Positions 7,806 to 16,787 of a stretch of DNA of 64,000 nucleotides are shown piece after piece. How positions within the stretch are numbered: position 1 is the first letter of the stretch; each line of letters opens with the position of its first letter. Source of the stretch: Gordonia westfalica (GTDB lineage Bacteria > Actinomycetota > Actinomycetes > Mycobacteriales > Mycobacteriaceae); assembly GCF_900105725.1 (NCBI RefSeq), contig NZ_FNLM01000034.1:4340001-4404000 (forward strand), given 5' to 3'. A model generated the notes under the pieces. It searched no databases. It saw only the letters and a list, made by a program, of their open reading frames with translations, and was not told where the DNA came from. The position numbers and the translations under genes were made by a program.

Positions 7806-8365
7806 CGCTGATTGATCAGCAGGTTGAGGAATCTCAGGCCGAGTCCGAGGAGCACCAGCGTGCTGGCCATCTGGATCGAGACCGCGATCCGCGCACCCTG
7901 CGAATCCGCCGCGATGTCACCGAAACCCGTCGTCGTGAACACGGTCAGGCAGAAATAGAGAGCATCCACGCGGGTGAGGTATTCGTTGAAACTGCCCGAA
8001 TCGTATTCGGAGAACAGGTAATACGTGGTGGCGAATGCGACGACGTAGAAGCTCGCCAGGGCGACCAGCATCTCCATGGCGGTCGCGACCGGGTGGTTGG
8101 ACCGGGTGAACTTCCGGACCTCCCACACGCAGAACGACACGAGCAGGGTCGCGCCCACGATCATCCCGAGGACGTTGAGATCGCTGTCCCGGTTGATCGG
8201 CAACAGGAAGTAGCCGACCAGCAGGACGACAGCGGCACCGACCGGTCGGAGCAGGGCGACCGTGAGGTCACGGCCCTTCGCCAGGACAAAGGCATCCGGC
8301 TGCGACCCCGGTGCCGGCGCCGGGGCGCCGTCCTGAGGGCCGCCGTCGCCGGATGCGTCGGTCAC
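7784..8365 (-). CDS. two-pore-loop type potassium channel family protein
   Basis: A 193-residue membrane protein with a Pro/Gly-rich cytosolic N-terminus (about 35 residues) and four hydrophobic segments. The selectivity-filter loop FCLTVFTTTGFGDIAADSQGARI, just before the last helix, matches the ion-channel pore (Ion_trans_2). The filter TTGFGD is the TVGYGD variant frequent in bacterial potassium channels. No RCK or cyclic-nucleotide domain is present. The GTG start at 8365 overlaps the stop of the upstream M13 peptidase gene (GTGA), so the two are cotranscribed. Why they are coupled is not obvious. Confidence 0.8.
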   Translation of the reverse strand: MTDASGDGGPQDGAPAPAPGSQPDAFVLAKGRDLTVALLRPVGAAVVLLVGYFLLPINRDSDLNVLGMIVGATLLVSFCVWEVRKFTRSNHPVATAMEMLVALASFYVVAFATTYYLFSEYDSGSFNEYLTRVDALYFCLTVFTTTGFGDIAADSQGARIAVSIQMASTLVLLGLGLRFLNLLINQRRQATAG

Positions 8366-10353
8366 CAGATCCGGACTCTCTGCTCTTCATCCAGATAGAG
8401 CGCGTCGCCCGACTTCACGTCGAAGGCCTCGTAGAACGCATCCATGTTGCGCACGACGCCGTTGCACCGGAACTCCGGCGGCGAATGCGGGTCGATGGAC
8501 AGGCGGCGGATCGCCTCGGCGTCGCGGGTCTTGGTGCGCCAGATCTGCGCCCAGCTGAAGAACACCCGCTGCGTACCCGTCAGCCCGTCGATCACCGGGG
8601 GTTCGGTTCCCTCAGTTGCGATCTCATAGGCGACGAGCGCGATCGACAGCCCGCCGAGGTCGCCGATGTTCTCGCCGATGGTGAAGTCGCCGTTGACCTT
8701 GTGCTCGGGGTCCAGGCCGGTGGGGGTGAACTCGCCGTACTGATCGATGAGTTTGCGTGTGCGTGAGGAGAACTCGGTGCGGTCGGCGTCGGTCCACCAG
8801 TCGACGAGGTTGCCGTCGCCGTCGTATTTGGCGCCCTGGTCGTCGAAGCCGTGGCCGATCTCGTGGCCGATGACCGCGCCGATACCGCCGTAGTTGACCG
8901 CGTCGTCGGCCTCGGGATCGAAGAACGGCGGTTGCAGGATGGCGGCGGGGAAGACGATCTCGTTCATGCCCGGGTTGTAGTAGGCGTTGACCGTCTGTGG
9001 CGTCATGAACCATTCGTCGTGGTCGACCGGTCCGCCGATCTTGGCGAACTCACGGTCCTGCTCGAACGACGATGCGCGCGCGACGTTCCCGATGAGGTCG
9101 CCTCGGTCGACGCTCAGGGCGCTGTAGTCGCGCCACTTGGCGGGGTAGCCGATCTTGGGGGTGAACTTCTCGAGCTTCGCGAGGGCCTTCTCCCGGGTGT
9201 CCGGGGTCATCCACGGGAGGTCGGAGATGTTGCGGCGGTAGGCCTTCACCAGGTTGGCGATGAGCTCGTCCATACGTGCCTTCGCCTCCGGCGGGAAGTG
9301 CTTGGCCACATAGAGTTTGCCGACCGCGAAGCCCATCGCGCCCTCGACGAAGCCGACGCCGCGCTTCCAGCGGTCGCGGATGGTCTCCGCGCCCGTCAGC
9401 GTGCGGCCGTAGAAGTCGAAGCTCTCGTCGACGAAGTCCGACGACAGGTACGACGCGGCGGACCGCAGGAGACGCCACGTGAGCCAGGTCTTCCACTCCT
9501 CGAGCGGACGGGAGGCGATGAGTGCCGATGCTCCCGACACGAAGGACGGCTGCGCGACGACGACCTCGGCGAAGGTCGGGTCGCCGGTGGTGCCCAGGCC
9601 GCCCAGCCACTCGCCGATCGGGAAAGCGTCGGCGGTGGACGAGAATTCGTCCAGCGTCATCAGGTTGTAGGTGAGTTCGGCATCACGACGCTTGACGACG
9701 TCCCAGTGTTCGGCGGCGATGGCGGTCTCGAGATCGAGGATCGTCGCGGCGCGGGCGGCCGCGTCGTCGAAGCCGGCGAGGGCGAACATCCGCTCCACGT
9801 GCGCCACGTAGGCGGTGCGGGTGTCCGCGTGCTTGTCCTCGCGGTAGTAGGACTCGTCGGGCAACCCGAGGCCGGACTGGGTAACATGCACCAGGTAGCG
9901 GTCGGACTTCTTGGCGTCGGTGTCGACGTAGTAGCCGAACAGTCCGCCGGCGCCGTGACGCTGCAGTCGGCCGATGCGTCGGGCGAGCGCGTCCACCGAG
10001 TCGATGGCCGCTATCTTCTCGAGCTCACCGGTGATCGGGCCGATGCCGAGCGCCTCGATGTGGTCGGTGTCCATGAACGACGCGTAGAGGTCGCCGATCT
10101 TCTGTGCGTCGGAGCCGCTCGCGGGGCTCGACTCCGCACACTCGGTGATGATGTCGCGGACGTTCTCCTCGGAGTTGTCGCGCAGGACGTGGAACGCGCC
10201 GTCGACAGAGCGGTCGTCGGGGATGACGTGCGACTCCAGCCACTTGCCGTTGACGTGGGCGAACAGATCGTCCTGGATGCGGACGGAATCGTCGACCCAC
10301 TCGAGGTCGAGTCCGGACTTGAGATCGGTATTCGAAGCAGTCACGCGCTCCAT
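8362..10353 (-). CDS. M13 family zinc metallopeptidase (PepO/Zmp1-like)
   Basis: A 663-residue neprilysin-family peptidase. The zinc motif HEIGH is at residues 497-501 in VIGHEIGHGFDDQGAKYDGDGNL. The third ligand lies in ENIGDLGGLSIA, a NAYYNPGMNEIVFPAAILQPPFF substrate-binding segment precedes them, and the protein ends with the conserved C-terminal Trp. The N-terminus has DDLFAHVNGKWL, as in mycobacterial Zmp1, and no signal peptide. ATG 10353 is used; a GTG nine bases downstream is an alternative. It is the first gene of a two-gene operon with the channel. The family cleaves small peptides; export, if any, must be non-classical. Confidence 0.92.
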   Translation of the reverse strand: MERVTASNTDLKSGLDLEWVDDSVRIQDDLFAHVNGKWLESHVIPDDRSVDGAFHVLRDNSEENVRDIITECAESSPASGSDAQKIGDLYASFMDTDHIEALGIGPITGELEKIAAIDSVDALARRIGRLQRHGAGGLFGYYVDTDAKKSDRYLVHVTQSGLGLPDESYYREDKHADTRTAYVAHVERMFALAGFDDAAARAATILDLETAIAAEHWDVVKRRDAELTYNLMTLDEFSSTADAFPIGEWLGGLGTTGDPTFAEVVVAQPSFVSGASALIASRPLEEWKTWLTWRLLRSAASYLSSDFVDESFDFYGRTLTGAETIRDRWKRGVGFVEGAMGFAVGKLYVAKHFPPEAKARMDELIANLVKAYRRNISDLPWMTPDTREKALAKLEKFTPKIGYPAKWRDYSALSVDRGDLIGNVARASSFEQDREFAKIGGPVDHDEWFMTPQTVNAYYNPGMNEIVFPAAILQPPFFDPEADDAVNYGGIGAVIGHEIGHGFDDQGAKYDGDGNLVDWWTDADRTEFSSRTRKLIDQYGEFTPTGLDPEHKVNGDFTIGENIGDLGGLSIALVAYEIATEGTEPPVIDGLTGTQRVFFSWAQIWRTKTRDAEAIRRLSIDPHSPPEFRCNGVVRNMDAFYEAFDVKSGDALYLDEEQRVRIW

Positions 10354-10454
10354 CCTGTCACCGGATGGGCGATCCGTCAGCAGCGTTCGGTACCGGCGAA
10401 ATCCAACAGGGCGAAAACCAGCGAGGTCGGCGTGCGGGTCCCTACGGTGGATCC

Positions 10455-11915
10455 ATGGTGGGAGATGCCAGCTATGACGTCGTCGTGATCGGCGGCGGGC
10501 CGGTGGGCGAGAACGCCGCCGACTACGCGATACGGGGAAGCGACCGCACCGCCGCGATCGTCGAACACGAACTGATGGGCGGGGAGTGCTCCTACTGGGC
10601 GTGCATGCCGAGCAAGGCGCTTCTCGGACCCGGCAACGCCCTCGACGAGGCGCGCTCGCTGGCCGGGTCCCGTGAACGGGCGTCGGCGTCGAATCCGGAA
10701 CCGGCCGGCGTCCTCGGGTGGCGGGACACCGTCACCGGCCGTCTCGACGACGCTGCCGCTACCCACGACGACACCGGTCAGGTGCGGTGGGCCAACGGCG
10801 CCGGGATCGAGGTGATCCGCGGTCACGGCCGGATCGTCGGCGAGAAACAGGTCCGCGTCGGTGACCGGCTGATCACCGCGCGTGAGGCGGTGGTCGTCGC
10901 AACCGGCAGTACCGCATCGGTCCCGCCCATCCCGGGACTCCGCGAGGCGCTGCCGTGGACATCGCGCGATGCGACCAACATCCTCGAGATCCCGGAGCGG
11001 GTGGTGGTGCTCGGCGGTGGCGTGGTGGCCTGTGAGGCCGCGACGTGGCTGCTCGACCTCGGGGTGCGCAGCCTGGTGATGGCCATTCGTGGGGACCGGC
11101 TGCTGCCCAGGATGGAACCCTTTGCCTCGGAACGGGTTGCCGACGCGCTGCGGGCTCGTGGCGTCGACATCCGCTTCGGGACGACGATCGAGGCGGTCGA
11201 ACGAACCGACGCAACTGCCTCGGGATACGGGCGACTGCACGGCGGCCCGGCGGTCGTCCGGCTCGCGGGCGACGGCGCGGGGGAGCTCACCGTCGACGAG
11301 ATCCTGGTCGCGGCCGGAAGGTCGCCGGCGACAACCGATGTGGGCCTCGACGCGCTCGGGCTGGAGGCGAAGGGGCCGCTGACGGCCGACGACCACCTGA
11401 CGGTGCCGGGCCATCCGTGGCTGTACTCGGTCGGAGATGTCAACGGCCGCAACGCGTTGACCCACATGGGCAAGTATCAGGCGCGGGTCGCCGGTGACGT
11501 CATCGCCGCCCGGGCGGAGGGCAGGGAACTCGACGGGGCGAAATATGTGGCGAGTTCGGACCACGCCGCGGTTCCGCAGGTGGTGTTCACCAGGCCGGAG
11601 ATCTCCTCGGTCGGGCTGACCCGGTCTCAGGCGGAGGACGCAGGCCTCGACGTGCGCGTCGCCGAGGGGGACATCTCGGTCGCCGGGTCGTACCTGCTGG
11701 GATTCGACTACTCGGGGCATGCGTCCCTCGTCGTCGACGCTGCGCGGGACGTTCTCGTGGGCGCGACGTTCGTCGGGGGTGGGACGGCCGAACTCGTGCA
11801 CTCGGCGACGGTCGCGATCGTCGGTGAGGTGCCGCTGTCGCGGCTGTGGCATGCGGTCCCGTCGTATCCGACGGTCAGCGAGGTGTGGTTGCGGTTGCTG
11901 GACCAGTTGCGCTGA
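10455..11915 (+). CDS. FAD-dependent pyridine nucleotide-disulfide oxidoreductase
   Basis: A 486-residue class I flavoprotein disulfide reductase. The FAD-binding VIGGGPVGENAADYA is followed by the redox-active Cys pair in GGECSYWACMPSK, an NAD(P)-binding VVVLGGGVVACEAA and the FAD-contacting YSVGDVNG. The dimerisation domain begins near VPQVVFTRPEISSVGLT. In dihydrolipoamide dehydrogenases the C-terminus carries a catalytic His in HPTLSE. Here the aligned segment reads SYPTVSE, so the His-Glu dyad is incomplete. It is therefore probably not a lipoamide dehydrogenase and may be a quinone or general disulfide reductase like mycobacterial LpdA. I chose ATG 10455; upstream in-frame sequence is not protein-like. 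Confidence 0.87.
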   Translation: MVGDASYDVVVIGGGPVGENAADYAIRGSDRTAAIVEHELMGGECSYWACMPSKALLGPGNALDEARSLAGSRERASASNPEPAGVLGWRDTVTGRLDDAAATHDDTGQVRWANGAGIEVIRGHGRIVGEKQVRVGDRLITAREAVVVATGSTASVPPIPGLREALPWTSRDATNILEIPERVVVLGGGVVACEAATWLLDLGVRSLVMAIRGDRLLPRMEPFASERVADALRARGVDIRFGTTIEAVERTDATASGYGRLHGGPAVVRLAGDGAGELTVDEILVAAGRSPATTDVGLDALGLEAKGPLTADDHLTVPGHPWLYSVGDVNGRNALTHMGKYQARVAGDVIAARAEGRELDGAKYVASSDHAAVPQVVFTRPEISSVGLTRSQAEDAGLDVRVAEGDISVAGSYLLGFDYSGHASLVVDAARDVLVGATFVGGGTAELVHSATVAIVGEVPLSRLWHAVPSYPTVSEVWLRLLDQLR

Positions 11916-11996
11916 CCTGGGCAGGAATCGCCACTTCTCCGCAGATTCGCTACGCAGCGATAGCGCGTCTGGCCGGAGCTGACGATCCTGGTGTGG

Positions 11997-12025
11997 TAAT
12001 TGGTCTGACCACTTGACCACCTGAC
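11997..12025. promoter_or_regulatory. FadR-type operator upstream of the GntR gene
   Basis: TGGTCTGACCA at 12001-12011 is an interrupted palindrome with the TGGT-N3-ACCA shape bound by FadR-subfamily GntR regulators. A second half-site series, TTGACCACCTGACC, follows immediately. The element ends about 25-40 nt before the regulator start, the usual place for autoregulation. Binding is inferred from motif shape and position. Confidence 0.5.
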
Positions 12026-12048
12026 CGACTGTGGCTACCGTCACGGTC

Positions 12049-12792
12049 ATGCCCTTCGAGCCGGTGACCCAGCAGAGCGCGCCCGAGATCGTCTTCGACC
12101 AGATCGTCGAAGGCGTGCTGTCGGGAGATCTGACTGCCGGGGAGGCGCTGCCCAGCGAGCGGGAACTCGCGCGGATGCTCGGAGTCTCCCGGCCGACGGT
12201 CCGGGAGGCGCTCAAGCGGGTCGCGGCAGCGGGCCTGGTCACCATCCGGCAGGGCGACGGCGCGCGGGTCCAGGACATCGCCCGGGCGGGCGGTCTCGAC
12301 CTCCTGCCGCGTCTGCTCATCCGCGGCGGGGCGCTCGTGCCGAACGTCGCGCGGTCGATCGTCGAAGCCCGTGCGGCCGTCGGGCCGGAGGTCGCGCGTC
12401 TCGCGGCGCAGCGCGCCGGTGACGACGACCTGGTCGCGATCCGGTCGATCCTCGACCACCTGGCTGCAGAGCCGGAGCCCGTCGGCCAGCAGGTGGCCGC
12501 GCTGGAGTTCTGGAGCGCGGTCATCGACGCGGCCGACTCGATCGCCTTCCGGCTCATGTACAACTCGCTGCGCGCCGCCTACGAGCCCGCGGTCCCCGCT
12601 CTCGCCGGGGTGCTGGAACCCGAGGTCGGGAACATCGAGGGCTACCGCGCCCTCGTCGACGCTCTTGCCGCCCACGAACCCGAACGAGCCGAAGCCGCTG
12701 CCCGAGCCCTGCTCGAACCCGCGACGACGGCGCTGCTCGCACTCTGCGAGGCGCTCGAGAACGCCGAAGCCGACGAGGAGAAGGGGCGCTGA
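12049..12792 (+). CDS. FadR/GntR family transcriptional regulator
   Basis: A 247-residue regulator. The N-terminal winged helix (about 18-75) has the GntR signature PSERELARMLGVSRPTVREALKRVAAAGLV, and the C-terminal all-helical FCD/FadR-type effector domain includes ARAAVGPEVARLAAQRA. It uses ATG 12049 rather than GTG 12031, which would add MATVTV ahead of the conserved start. The stop overlaps the ATG of the hydroxylase gene by one base, so they form an operon. The effector is probably an acyl-CoA or organic acid, and the likely target is the lipid-modifying enzyme downstream. The exact ligand is inference. Confidence 0.85.
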   Translation: MPFEPVTQQSAPEIVFDQIVEGVLSGDLTAGEALPSERELARMLGVSRPTVREALKRVAAAGLVTIRQGDGARVQDIARAGGLDLLPRLLIRGGALVPNVARSIVEARAAVGPEVARLAAQRAGDDDLVAIRSILDHLAAEPEPVGQQVAALEFWSAVIDAADSIAFRLMYNSLRAAYEPAVPALAGVLEPEVGNIEGYRALVDALAAHEPERAEAAARALLEPATTALLALCEALENAEADEEKGR

Positions 12793-13511
12793 TGGCCGCC
12801 GACGAGATAGACATCCGAGCACGACGGCAGGTCGCGGCCGAGGAACGTCGCATGCGGTCGCGGCACTCGATGTCATTGCGTGACGCATTCGCCGAGTTCG
12901 TCCGGCACCCGTCGCCGTGGATCATGGCGGGTTTTCTGAGCGTGGCCCTCGTCGCGCGAGTGTGGTTGGGCGGCTGGGGTTTCGCGGACGTCTTGGTCCC
13001 CGTCGCCATGGTCGCGAGCTTTCCGCTGGTGGAGTGGCTGATCCACGTGTTCGTCCTGCACTGGCGCCCCAAGCGGCTGGGCCCGGTCACCATCGACCCG
13101 CTTGTCGCACGCAAACACCGTGAACACCACCGGAATCCGCGCGACATCCCGCTCATCTTCATCCCGTGGCAGGTACTGATCGGTGTGGTGATCGCGGCCG
13201 TCATCGTCGGGTTGTTCGTCTTCGCCAGCGCCGAGCGGGGGCTCACATTCCTTGTCGTGCTGCCGGCGATCGGCCTGGTCTACGAGTGGACGCACTACCT
13301 GATCCACTCCGACTACCGGCCGCGGCACGCGTTCTACCGCCGGATCTGGCGCAACCACCGGTTCCACCACTACCGCAACGAGCACTACTGGTTCGCCGTC
13401 ACCACCGCCGGCACCGTCGACCGGTTGCTCCGGACCTACCCCGACCCGGACACCGTCGAGAAATCACCGACGGCGAAGAATCTGCACGCCTTGTCGCGGA
13501 CGGCGGAGTAG
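12792..13511 (+). CDS. fatty acid hydroxylase / sterol desaturase family protein
   Basis: A 239-residue integral membrane di-iron enzyme of the SUR2/ERG3 family. The histidine clusters are in order: HVFVLH after the second helix, HREHH, HYLIH and HRFHHYRNEH. Four to five hydrophobic segments arrange these clusters on the cytosolic face. The family hydroxylates or desaturates acyl chains or sterols using oxygen. It is coupled to the FadR-type regulator (TGATG junction), which supports an acyl-lipid substrate. The substrate itself cannot be read from sequence. Confidence 0.85.
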   Translation: MAADEIDIRARRQVAAEERRMRSRHSMSLRDAFAEFVRHPSPWIMAGFLSVALVARVWLGGWGFADVLVPVAMVASFPLVEWLIHVFVLHWRPKRLGPVTIDPLVARKHREHHRNPRDIPLIFIPWQVLIGVVIAAVIVGLFVFASAERGLTFLVVLPAIGLVYEWTHYLIHSDYRPRHAFYRRIWRNHRFHHYRNEHYWFAVTTAGTVDRLLRTYPDPDTVEKSPTAKNLHALSRTAE

Positions 13512-13591
13512 GGCCCCGCCTCGAATGACTGTCGCCAGGGCTTTCGTGGCTCGTCGCCGGGGCTCCTCACACCTCTGGCAGCGGTGGGACC

Positions 13592-14344
13592 TCAGGAACC
13601 GCCGAGTCCCGTCGCCATCGACCAGACGAGGATCTCGGCACCGGTGTCGGCGGTGACCGACACCGGTTCGGCGTCGACGCCGCGCACGGCGTCGCCGGGG
13701 TTCAGGACGACGGACTCGCCGTCGACGGTGACCTCGGCCCGTCCCTCGACGACGAACAGGTGGGTGAATCTGGCGGCCGGGAGTTCGACGGTCCCGCCGG
13801 AACCCAGCCGCGCGGCGTAGAGGGTGGCGCCGGCGTTGGCGACGGAGATCGCGGCCCGACGGTCCGGGTCACCGGAGGCGACCGGGACCAGCTCGCCGGT
13901 CGCCAGCCGGTCGGCGACGTCGGCCTGGTCGTAGGACGGGGTGAGTCCGTGGCGGTCGGGCATCAGCCACATCTGCACGTAGCGCACCGGCTCGGTCCCG
14001 GAACCCGCCAGTTCCGGCGAGGGGTCGTTGCGTTCGGAGTGTTCGACCCCGGTGCCGGCACTCATCCGCTGCACGAGACCCGGATAGAGCACTCCGGAGT
14101 GTCCCGCCGAATCCCGGTGCACCAGCGTCCCGGAGACCACCCACGTGACGATCTCGCTCTCCTGGTGGTGGTGGAGGTCGAAGCCCTCGCCCGGAGCAAC
14201 CACCTCGTCGTTGAACGCGAGGAGTGCGCCGAAGTGGGTGTTGGCCGGATCGTAGTGGTCGCCGAAGGAGAACCCGTGCCGAGAGGTGAGCCAGTCGGTC
14301 GTCGTGACCATGCGATCGTCGCCGGGGATCACCGTGAACGCCAT
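13592..14344 (-). CDS. pirin family protein
   Basis: A 250-residue bicupin. The N-terminal cupin carries the metal-binding pattern GEGFDLHHHQESEIVTWVVSG, with the later His and Glu in GTGVEHSERN. This matches YhhW-type pirins, some of which oxidise quercetin in vitro. The C-terminal cupin lacks metal ligands, as usual. ATG 14344 gives MAFTVIPGDDRM. The physiological role is uncertain for most pirins. It is convergent with the hydroxylase and separated by 80 nt without an obvious terminator. Confidence 0.85.
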   Translation of the reverse strand: MAFTVIPGDDRMVTTTDWLTSRHGFSFGDHYDPANTHFGALLAFNDEVVAPGEGFDLHHHQESEIVTWVVSGTLVHRDSAGHSGVLYPGLVQRMSAGTGVEHSERNDPSPELAGSGTEPVRYVQMWLMPDRHGLTPSYDQADVADRLATGELVPVASGDPDRRAAISVANAGATLYAARLGSGGTVELPAARFTHLFVVEGRAEVTVDGESVVLNPGDAVRGVDAEPVSVTADTGAEILVWSMATGLGGS

Positions 14345-14531
14345 GGGTCCATCATCGCAGTCGGCCCGCGCCGATCGCGGCCCGGTTAGCCCGGCTTTCG
14401 GTGAAGGGCGCCACACGAACCGCGCGGTGTGGCCGGAGATTGCGGGACGAGATGCGTTCGTGACCGGCTTGATTCCCGAATGGAAGCTGGGAGCGTCGAT
14501 TTCGGCTGTGACAAGAGTGAAAATTGTCGTC

Positions 14532-16169
14532 ATGAAGATCTGGGTCAAGCGCGCAACGTCCGCCGCTTGTGCCGCGGTCACCTGTGCTGTCGTGGTGAGC
14601 TCCTGTTCGCTCACCGGATCGTCGAACACCGGCGCCTCCGCCGCCATCGACGCATTCGCCACCGCGCTGAGCCAACAGGACGCCGACGGCGCCGCGCAGT
14701 TCACCACTGCACCCGGTCAGGCCGGTGACAGTCTGACCACGACGCTGAAAGCGATGTCGGCACAACGGATCGACATCGACATCGAGAAACCCGTCGAATA
14801 CAGCGACGGCACCGCGACCTTCGCCCTGACCACCAAGTGGAACTGGGACAAGGGGCGCGCCTACGAGTCGAGCAGCGAAGGAACGGCGCGGAAGCTGTCG
14901 TCGGGCTGGAAGGTGACCTGGGATCCGGCGATTCTGCAGCCCGGTCTCGGCGCCGGTGGACATCTCCGCGAGATCCGGACCGATGCGACTCCCTCACCGT
15001 CGGTGCGCAGTCGGTCGGGCAAGGTCTTCATGTACCTGCAGCCGGTCAACGAAATCGTCATCGACCCTGCACAAACCCGAGATCTGACGGCCACGACCCG
15101 CGCACTGGCGGGCGTCATCGCGCCGATCGCGCCGCTGATCACGCCCGCGGTCATCGGCGAGAAGCTGGCCGAGTCGCCGGGCAAGCCGGTCATCGCCGTC
15201 ACGCTGCGCGACCCCGACATGCAGGTCCTCGCCGGCGATCCCGCGCGCGTGGCCGGTGTGAGCGTCAACCGCACCGACCAGCTGGTGATGGCCGACCGCC
15301 GGCTGTCGTCGCCGCTCGAGGACGGCCTGACCAACTACTGGCAGGCGATCCGCGACGCCACGGCCGGCTGGCAGGTCGAGATGGTCAACCCCGGGGTCCG
15401 GCCGCGTCGGCTGGCCGGTGAGCAGGGCCCGCCCGGACCGGACGTGCTGTCGACCGTCGACCAGGGTGTGCAGCTCACCCTCGGCGACGCCGCGGTCGAG
15501 GTCGGGCAGCCCGCCACGATCCTCACCCTCGATGCCCTGACCGGCGCGATCCTGGGCATGGCGCAGAACACCTATGCGGCCGAACGAAACATCGAGATCG
15601 ACCGTGCGTATCCGGTCGGTTCGACACTGAACCCGGTCTTCGACGAGGTCGGCCGCGTTGCCGGAGAGCAGCCCGAACAGGGGGAGACGCTGCTCGACCG
15701 CCTGGGCCTCGGCGTGCAGTTCACGGTGCCCGGTGCCAGCGTTCCGACGCCGGGCCAGTCGGGTATCGCGACCATCGGCTTCCGCCCGGGCCAGACCAAC
15801 ATGTCGATGACCAACATGGGCGCGCTCGGTGTCGCACTGGCACGAGCTTCGGTGGGGCAGGCGTCGTCGGTGGCGCCGTTCGTCCTCAAGAACGTGCCGA
15901 CCAAGATCACCGGCGGTGAACTCGGCGGCCTCGACCCGGCTCTGTTCGGGCCGATCCTGAAGGCCATGACCACCACCGCGGCCACCGGTGACGCCAGCGA
16001 CCTGACCCGTGCGCCCGGACTGAAGGCACTGGTCGGGACCAACGGTCCGGAAGGGCCCGGCTGGTTCGTCGGTATCCAGGGCGGTCAGGTCGTGGTGATC
16101 TACACCGAGGGTCCGAAGTCGGGAACCGCGGCGCTCCAGGTGGCCCAGAAGTACTTCACCATCAAGTAG
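14532..16169 (+). CDS. penicillin-binding-protein-like lipoprotein, catalytic motifs degenerate
   Basis: A 545-residue lipoprotein. The signal peptide ends in a lipobox, VVVSSC, followed by an NTF2-like MecA_N domain (about 35-150), the PBP dimer-type region and a transpeptidase-like C-terminus. It resembles mycobacterial Rv2864c. The nucleophile motif SxxK is replaced by S364-T-L-N367, and the KTG box position reads V501-G-T. The stretch between them is about 80 residues shorter than in active enzymes, with no SxN motif. It should therefore lie in the envelope, but transpeptidase activity is unlikely. It may be a structural or beta-lactam-sensing pseudo-PBP. ATG 14532 immediately precedes the signal peptide. 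Confidence 0.82.
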   Translation: MKIWVKRATSAACAAVTCAVVVSSCSLTGSSNTGASAAIDAFATALSQQDADGAAQFTTAPGQAGDSLTTTLKAMSAQRIDIDIEKPVEYSDGTATFALTTKWNWDKGRAYESSSEGTARKLSSGWKVTWDPAILQPGLGAGGHLREIRTDATPSPSVRSRSGKVFMYLQPVNEIVIDPAQTRDLTATTRALAGVIAPIAPLITPAVIGEKLAESPGKPVIAVTLRDPDMQVLAGDPARVAGVSVNRTDQLVMADRRLSSPLEDGLTNYWQAIRDATAGWQVEMVNPGVRPRRLAGEQGPPGPDVLSTVDQGVQLTLGDAAVEVGQPATILTLDALTGAILGMAQNTYAAERNIEIDRAYPVGSTLNPVFDEVGRVAGEQPEQGETLLDRLGLGVQFTVPGASVPTPGQSGIATIGFRPGQTNMSMTNMGALGVALARASVGQASSVAPFVLKNVPTKITGGELGGLDPALFGPILKAMTTTAATGDASDLTRAPGLKALVGTNGPEGPGWFVGIQGGQVVVIYTEGPKSGTAALQVAQKYFTIK

Positions 16170-16219
16170 CCGAGTCGATCATCGAGTAGACGAGGCCACC
16201 GCCGGCCCCGTAGGCGGGC

Positions 16220-16331
16220 GGTTTCGACGCGACGCCTCGCTGCGCTCGGTGTCGGCTCAACCGGCGTGGCTTGCGGTCATCGGCGCGGTGTGCCGGCTCA
16301 ACCGGCGTGGCTTGCGGTCATCGGCGCGGTG
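16220..16331. repeat. extragenic repeat plus 40-bp tandem duplication
   Basis: 16220-16266 is a well-preserved copy of the family-A extragenic repeat (GGTTTCGACGCGACGCCTCG...GTCGGCTCAACCGGC). Its right end is then duplicated: 16253-16292 and 16293-16332 are near-identical 40-bp units containing CGGCTCAACCGGCGTGGCTT and GCGGTCATCGGCGCGGTGT. The block fills the gap between two convergent genes and reaches the last codon of the DUF3054 gene. Confidence 0.85.
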
Positions 16332-16781
16332 TCAGCGGGCGGCGGCGCGGCGGCCCAGGTACGCGAAGATCGCCCGCCACCCGAGCAGGAACAGGGCCAG
16401 CGTCACGGTCGCGACGATGACGAAGCTGACGGCCACGCCCTGGCTGAGGATGAAGCGCAGGATCATCGCGACGGTCACCGTGCAGAACCAGATGACGATC
16501 CCGACCGGCACCACCCGGTCGGGGCGGAAATCGTGGCCGAAGAAGTCGCTGGAGCGGACGTGCGCGTACACGTAGGTGATCGACCAACCGGCCGCGCAGC
16601 CGACGAGGAACGGCCACAGGGTGTGCAGGAATGCCGCCGGGGCGTAGCCCTCTTCGTGGCTGGCCCGGCCGATCACCACGAAGATCGTGATGGCCACCGC
16701 GTCGAACAGGGCCGCAACCGGTCCGGTCGCGGTTCCCCGCGCCGGTGAGGTCCCCGTGTCGGTGGGGTTCGAGCTCAGCAT
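16332..16781 (-). CDS. DUF3054 domain membrane protein
   Basis: A 149-residue protein with four predicted membrane helices. The pattern AALFDAVAITIFVVIGRASHEEG at the start and HTLWPFLVGCAAGWS in the second helix are characteristic of the DUF3054 family, which is common in actinobacteria and of unknown function. It follows the UPF0104 gene by 6 nt on the same strand, so they are probably cotranscribed. Confidence 0.8.
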   Translation of the reverse strand: MLSSNPTDTGTSPARGTATGPVAALFDAVAITIFVVIGRASHEEGYAPAAFLHTLWPFLVGCAAGWSITYVYAHVRSSDFFGHDFRPDRVVPVGIVIWFCTVTVAMILRFILSQGVAVSFVIVATVTLALFLLGWRAIFAYLGRRAAAR

Positions 16782-16787
16782 GGTGGT

